Origin: Balneolaceae bacterium | GTDB lineage: Bacteria > Bacteroidota > Rhodothermia > Balneolales > Balneolaceae | Length of the DNA: 9,894 nt | Direction: 5' to 3' | Assembly: GCA_007129085.1 (NCBI GenBank) | Contig: SKWF01000169.1 | Coordinates: 1 to 9,894 of the forward strand | Shown here: piece after piece, positions 6,961-9,894 of the stretch | Layout of the letters: the number at the start of each line of letters is the position of its first letter | Position numbering within the stretch: position 1 is the stretch's first letter | Made by a program: the position numbers and the translations under genes | Notes under the pieces: generated by a model | Database searches by the model: none | What the model was told of the DNA's origin: nothing | The model's input: the letters and a program-made list of their open reading frames with translations, nothing else

Positions 6961-8058
6961 TTATTTCTTTATGAAGGGTGGTTTCACTACAGTTGCGGGA
7001 ACAAGTTTCTTTCTGATTTTGATGTAGATTGTATCCCCTTCGTTGGCGTGCTCTTTGGCGATATATCCCATCCCAATTCCTTTACCCAGGGTGATGGACT
7101 GCGAACCGCTGGTTACAAATCCAATCTCTTTTTCACTTTCATCGGTGATGGAGTACCCTTTTCGCGGAACGGCTCGCGGCTCATCAATTTCGAAACCCAT
7201 CAGCTTGCGGGATAATCCGGACTCTTTCTTTTTCAGAAGGGCATCTTTGCCGATAAAATCTCCTTTATCAAATTTCGTCAACCATCCCAACCGTGCTTCC
7301 AGCGGGTGGGTCTCCTTGGTGATATCGTTTCCGTAAAGGGCGAGCCCCATCTCCAGGCGAAGGGTATCGCGCGCGCCGAGGCCGGCCGGTTCAAGCCCGG
7401 AAGCTCTTCCCACCTTCAGTAACGCATCCCAAATTACGGGAGCATCGCATTTCGTAGTGTCGATATAAAGCTCGTACCCTTTCTCACCGGTGTATCCGGT
7501 GGCGGAAATAATCACATCCGATTCGCCGGCTACATCGCCAATATCAAACGAGTAGAAGGAGATATCATCTAAATTTTTCTCCGTTACTTTCTGCAAAATA
7601 GCGGGTGCATCAGGGCCTTGTATGGCCAGCAATGCTATATCTTCCGAACGATTTTCCAGCTCTGCACCGACCGAGTTATTTTTGGTGATCCACTCCCAAT
7701 CCTTCTCGATATTGGCCGCATTTACTACTAACATATACTCTTCTTCCGCCAGTTTGTAGACGAGCAGATCATCCACAATTCCGCCATCTTCGTAACACAT
7801 GGCCGTGTATTGCGCTTTACCTACCTTCAGTTTCGATGCGTCGTTAATCGTTACGTGCTGTATTAACTCCAGTGCGCTGGGCCCTGTTACAAAAAATTCG
7901 CCCATGTGGGATACATCAAACAGCCCGGCCGCATTTCGAACGGCATTGTGTTCCCGCTTGATCCCGGCGTACTGAACCGGCATTTCAAATCCTCCGAAAT
8001 CGATCAGCTTGGCATCAAGATTTTTGTGATTCTCGTAAAAAACTGTGGTTTTAGACAT
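6961..8058 (-). CDS. gcvT: Aminomethyltransferase, glycine cleavage system T protein
   Basis: The 365-residue folate-dependent T protein takes the aminomethyl group from lipoylated H protein, releasing ammonia and forming 5,10-methylene-tetrahydrofolate. Motifs in order from ATG 8058: FGGFEMPVQYAGIKREHNAV (21-40), LFDVSHMGEF (46-55), the folate/Asp segment GGIVDDLLVY (92-101), VVNAANIEKDW (111-121), AIQGP (145-149), SATGYTGEKGYELY (185-198), GLEPAGLGARDTLRLEMGLA (221-240), and the C-terminal beta-barrel with PRKGY (298-302) and GKGIGMGYI. The conserved Asp of the DD pair and the ARDTLRLE motif are intact, so an active enzyme is expected. Length is normal (E. coli 364). A TTG at 8061 would add one codon; ATG 8058 is preferred. 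It lies 6 nt after the cupin stop. The P and H subunits are not in the window. Confidence 0.96.
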   Translation of the reverse strand: MSKTTVFYENHKNLDAKLIDFGGFEMPVQYAGIKREHNAVRNAAGLFDVSHMGEFFVTGPSALELIQHVTINDASKLKVGKAQYTAMCYEDGGIVDDLLVYKLAEEEYMLVVNAANIEKDWEWITKNNSVGAELENRSEDIALLAIQGPDAPAILQKVTEKNLDDISFYSFDIGDVAGESDVIISATGYTGEKGYELYIDTTKCDAPVIWDALLKVGRASGLEPAGLGARDTLRLEMGLALYGNDITKETHPLEARLGWLTKFDKGDFIGKDALLKKKESGLSRKLMGFEIDEPRAVPRKGYSITDESEKEIGFVTSGSQSITLGKGIGMGYIAKEHANEGDTIYIKIRKKLVPATVVKPPFIKK

Positions 8059-8064
8059 CAATAA

Positions 8065-8442
8065 TTACTCTTCGTTTCGATTAACTCGTTCCGGCGAAAA
8101 TGCAGGAGTGCAAACCGCCCAGTATACTGCTTTTTCATCAAATGGATTGCTGTAGCGTACACTGTTTTCGGCTTTAGCTAAAAATGTTTCGCCCGCCTTA
8201 ATTGTAATGGATTTCCCGTCCATTTCAACAACCATTTTCCCCTCCAGCATGATGGTTACCTCATCAAACTCCGGAGTTTGTTCCGGCTCACCCCATTTTG
8301 GCGGAGCTTCCATCCGGGCAACGGATATGGAATCGGTTTGGGAGTTCATCAGCCCGATATATTCGTCGATGGTTTTGTTGCCCGGAACCGGTATGGATAC
8401 CGGTTTTTGAGCATGGACGTACGCTTTTTTCTTTTTCTGCAA
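8065..8442 (-). CDS. Small cupin-fold protein lacking the metal-binding histidines
   Basis: This 125-residue single-domain cupin spans about 40-115. The first cupin motif, normally G(x)5HxH(x)3-4E(x)6G, appears as WGEPEQTPEFDEVTIMLEG (50-68): Glu61 and Gly68 are kept, but the two His positions hold Gln55 and Pro57. The second motif, normally G(x)5PxG(x)2H(x)3N, appears as GETFLAKAENSVRYSN (84-99): Gly84 and Asn99 are kept, His is replaced. Metal binding in the usual way is therefore unlikely, and a ligand-binding or sensory role is more plausible. The segment YWAVCTPAFSPE (107-118) is typical of cupins with a C-terminal conserved CxPAFSP-like ending. The start appears to be TTG 8442 (or ATT one codon earlier); the first in-frame ATG would remove 31 residues. 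It is the first gene of the minus-strand block, 6 nt ahead of gcvT. Specific function unknown. Confidence 0.75.
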   Translation of the reverse strand: MQKKKKAYVHAQKPVSIPVPGNKTIDEYIGLMNSQTDSISVARMEAPPKWGEPEQTPEFDEVTIMLEGKMVVEMDGKSITIKAGETFLAKAENSVRYSNPFDEKAVYWAVCTPAFSPERVNRNEE

Positions 8443-8593
8443 AATGGTTTGGTTTGATGAGCGTAAAAGTTAACCAATTCTGCGGTTAATTGAATGTTTT
8501 GATAGAAACGTAATCGGAAGAACTGTCGTTTATTAAGCCTGATATATTCCGTATTTTAAACGTTCATAAAAACAGCAGTACGAAACCGGGATC
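8443..8593. promoter_or_regulatory. Divergent promoter region between the cupin gene and mrp
   Basis: These 151 AT-rich bases separate two divergent genes and should hold promoters in both directions. Toward mrp, TATTTT (8552-8557) with TTTATT 17 nt upstream (8529-8534) is a weak sigma-70-like pair, and TATATT (8543-8548) is another possible -10. Toward the cupin gene, minus-strand TAACTTTT (8465-8472) matches seven of eight positions of the Bacteroidota -7 consensus TAnnTTTG, but I see no good -33 TTG. Exact starts cannot be fixed by eye. Confidence 0.4.
8470..8489. repeat. Inverted repeat TTAACC-N8-GGTTAA, possible operator
   Basis: Two perfect 6-bp arms (8470-8475 and 8484-8489) are spaced by 8 bp, so the 20-bp element has the dimensions of a dimeric regulator site. 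Its left arm overlaps the possible -7 element TAACTTTT of the minus-strand transcription unit. The position between divergent genes supports a regulatory reading; the repeat is short and could be chance in AT-rich DNA. Confidence 0.4.
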
Positions 8594-9733
8594 ATGGCAA
8601 TTCGAAAAGAGCAAATTACCACCGCACTTACACACGTAATTCACCCTGATTACGAAAAAGATTTAATTACGCTGGATCTTATCCAGGACCTGATTGTGCA
8701 GGATAAATATGTAGCTTTTACCCTGGAGCTTCCGCGTGAAAACCAGGAGCTGGCCAACAAGTTGAAAAAGGAGTGTTCCGAGGCGATCCATAAGTTTGTG
8801 GATAAAGAGGCTGTGCTCGACATTACCGTGGGAATTAATATTTCCAAAAAGCGCGAGCTGGAAGGGGATGATTCTGATCAAAAACAGCAGCAGGAGAAAG
8901 CACCACAACAGGAGCCGGTGCTCTCGAACGTAAAAAATATCGTGGCCGTGGCATCCGGAAAGGGTGGGGTAGGTAAATCAACCGTTGCCGCAAACCTGGC
9001 CGTATCGCTTGCTAAAGAGGGGTACGAAGTCGGTCTGCTCGATACGGATATTTATGGACCGAGTGTGCCTACAATGTTTGGTGTGAATGAACGACCCAGC
9101 ATTACAACAGATAAAAAACTGGTTCCTGTCTTTAAGCATGGCGTCCACCTGGTTTCTATGGGTTTTCTGGTTGATACCGACCAGGCGATGATTTGGCGAG
9201 GCCCGATGGTAACCAGCGCCGTAAAACAGTTTATGCAGGAAGTGCGCTGGCCCGATCTCGATTATCTGATTTTAGATCTGCCTCCCGGCACCGGCGATAT
9301 TCAACTCACCATTGTACAAACGGTACCGCTGACCGGAGCCGTGATTGTATCTACCCCGCAAACTGTAGCGCTCGATGATGCGCGTAAAGGGGTTGCCATG
9401 TTTAATAAAGTGGATGTTCCGGTACTGGGAATTATCGAAAATATGGCCTACTTCACACCACCGGATATGCCGGAGAAAAAGTATTACATCTTTGGCAAGC
9501 ACGGCGCCCGAAAACTCTCCCAAAAACTGGAGGTGCCATTTTTAGGTGAGGTTGCCCTGCAGGAGAATATTCGCGATACAAGTGACCGCGGCACCCCGGT
9601 AGTGGAAGCGGAACCCGACTCGCCGGCAGCCGAATCGTTTACGCAGATTGGGAAGCGGGTCAGCCAAGCCTTAGCAACACGCCATCAGGATATGGAGACA
9701 ACCGAAAAAGTAGAAATTAACATTCGGCCCTAA
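8594..9733 (+). CDS. mrp: Mrp/ApbC-family P-loop ATPase, iron-sulfur cluster carrier
   Basis: The 379-residue cytosolic Fe-S carrier/assembly factor has an N-terminal MIP18/DUF59 domain (about 5-83), then a Gln/Glu-rich linker (about 90-110), then the ParA/MinD-like ATPase. Motifs are the deviant Walker A SGKGGVGKST (121-130), LLDTDIYGPSVPTMFG (148-163), WRGPMVTSAVKQFM (201-214), Walker B region YLILDLPPGTGDIQLT (224-239) and VSTPQTVALDDARKG (252-266). In most Mrp/ApbC proteins ENM is followed within about a dozen residues by a CxxC that bridges a 4Fe-4S cluster. Here ENMAYFTPPDMPEKKYYIFG (282-301) has no Cys. The only Cys I see is Cys61 in the DUF59 part. This CxxC-less form is, to my knowledge, the common Bacteroidota version. 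Start ATG 8594 has only a weak GGGA upstream. Confidence 0.95.
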   Translation: MAIRKEQITTALTHVIHPDYEKDLITLDLIQDLIVQDKYVAFTLELPRENQELANKLKKECSEAIHKFVDKEAVLDITVGINISKKRELEGDDSDQKQQQEKAPQQEPVLSNVKNIVAVASGKGGVGKSTVAANLAVSLAKEGYEVGLLDTDIYGPSVPTMFGVNERPSITTDKKLVPVFKHGVHLVSMGFLVDTDQAMIWRGPMVTSAVKQFMQEVRWPDLDYLILDLPPGTGDIQLTIVQTVPLTGAVIVSTPQTVALDDARKGVAMFNKVDVPVLGIIENMAYFTPPDMPEKKYYIFGKHGARKLSQKLEVPFLGEVALQENIRDTSDRGTPVVEAEPDSPAAESFTQIGKRVSQALATRHQDMETTEKVEINIRP

Positions 9734-9744
9734 TCTTCAGGTGA

Positions 9745-9769
9745 GGGCGAATGGCTTCATCATTCGCTC
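9745..9769. terminator. Stem-loop at the convergent mrp / downstream-gene junction
   Basis: GGGCGAATG (9745-9753) pairs with CATTCGCTC (9761-9769) across a 7-nt loop, giving a 9-bp stem with one G-T wobble. It lies 11 bp past the mrp stop and covers the stop codon of the minus-strand gene. No T-run follows on either strand, so it is not a textbook intrinsic terminator; a shared 3'-end structure for the two converging transcripts is the likely use. Confidence 0.4.
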
Positions 9770-9894
9770 CCGGGGCCTACCGAACCGATCCGTTTCCAGA
9801 GCTCTGTTTTAAAGAGCGTTCTGGAATCGCCCGTTCGTGTAAATAGCTCGTTCAGCTCTTGTTCACTCAAATCAGGGTGAGCAATTTTTGCCAG
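9760..9894 (-). CDS. C-terminal fragment of an unrecognised protein (runs off right edge)
   Basis: A minus-strand frame enters from the right edge and ends at TGA 9762-9760, giving 44 C-terminal residues. It reads LAKIAHPDLSEQELNELFTR, then TGDSRTLFKTELWKRIG and a short SVGPGSE tail. HPDLSEQELNELF looks like a capped amphipathic helix and the last helix carries a Trp-Lys-Arg; the residue use is that of a real protein and the frame is open throughout. I do not recognise the family. It converges on mrp with a 26-bp gap. Confidence 0.6.
   Translation of the reverse strand: MAKIAHPDLSEQELNELFTRTGDSRTLFKTELWKRIGSVGPGSE

Noticed and set aside
9193..9523. Small open frames on both strands inside mrp
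   Set aside because: They lie wholly within the well-supported mrp coding frame and have no family features.
1..9894. Search for CRISPR arrays, insertion sequences, toxin-antitoxin pairs, tRNA or rRNA genes
   Set aside because: No direct repeats with spacers, transposase motifs, target-site duplications or structured RNA signatures were seen; the region is housekeeping-like with uniform composition.

Overview
The window looks like a stretch of conserved chromosome from a Bacteroidota-type bacterium. A Balneolia or Rhodothermia-like lineage is my best guess. The clues are a Mrp/ApbC protein whose usual CxxC is replaced by a TPP..MPEKKYYIF-type segment, an outer-membrane barrel ending in Phe, HU-fold genes, near absence of Shine-Dalgarno sites, and moderate base composition with rather acidic proteins. 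This placement is inference; no rRNA or other marker is present.

Layout. Nearly everything from about 8442 down to 1 lies on the minus strand and is packed like one long transcription unit. Reading 5'->3' on that strand: a small cupin protein without the metal-binding histidines (8442-8065), glycine-cleavage T protein gcvT (8058-6961), a ComB-type 2-phosphosulfolactate phosphatase (6954-6205), the DNA translocase ftsK (6224-3747), a LolA-type periplasmic lipoprotein carrier (3775-3131), and a YbhN/LPG-synthase-TM type polytopic membrane protein (3131-2124). After a gap of about 114 bp come an outer-membrane beta-barrel (2009-282), a short HU-fold protein (279-70), and the first 26-27 codons of another, probably HU-like, gene (80-1) that runs off the left edge. 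Junctions are either overlaps (ComB/FtsK 20 nt, FtsK/LolA 29 nt, LolA/membrane protein 1 nt as TGATG, HU/partial 11 nt) or gaps of 2-6 nt, apart from the one gap before the barrel gene.

On the plus strand, mrp (8594-9733) is transcribed divergently from the cupin gene across a 151-bp region that carries an inverted repeat (TTAACC-N8-GGTTAA). It converges on the 3' end of an unrecognised minus-strand gene (9894-9760). A 9-bp stem-loop lies at that junction.

Functionally the window joins one-carbon metabolism (GcvT), a possible sulfonate step (ComB), chromosome segregation at the septum (FtsK), lipoprotein and lipid traffic in the envelope (LolA, flippase-like protein, barrel), nucleoid-type proteins and Fe-S carrier function (Mrp). 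The ftsK-lolA order is the same as in E. coli. I see no mobile element, CRISPR array, tRNA or rRNA, no defence system, and no clear novel multi-gene system. The points that merit a second look are small ones: the plug-less barrel, the split-looking HU pair, the His-less cupin, and start sites that should be moved.
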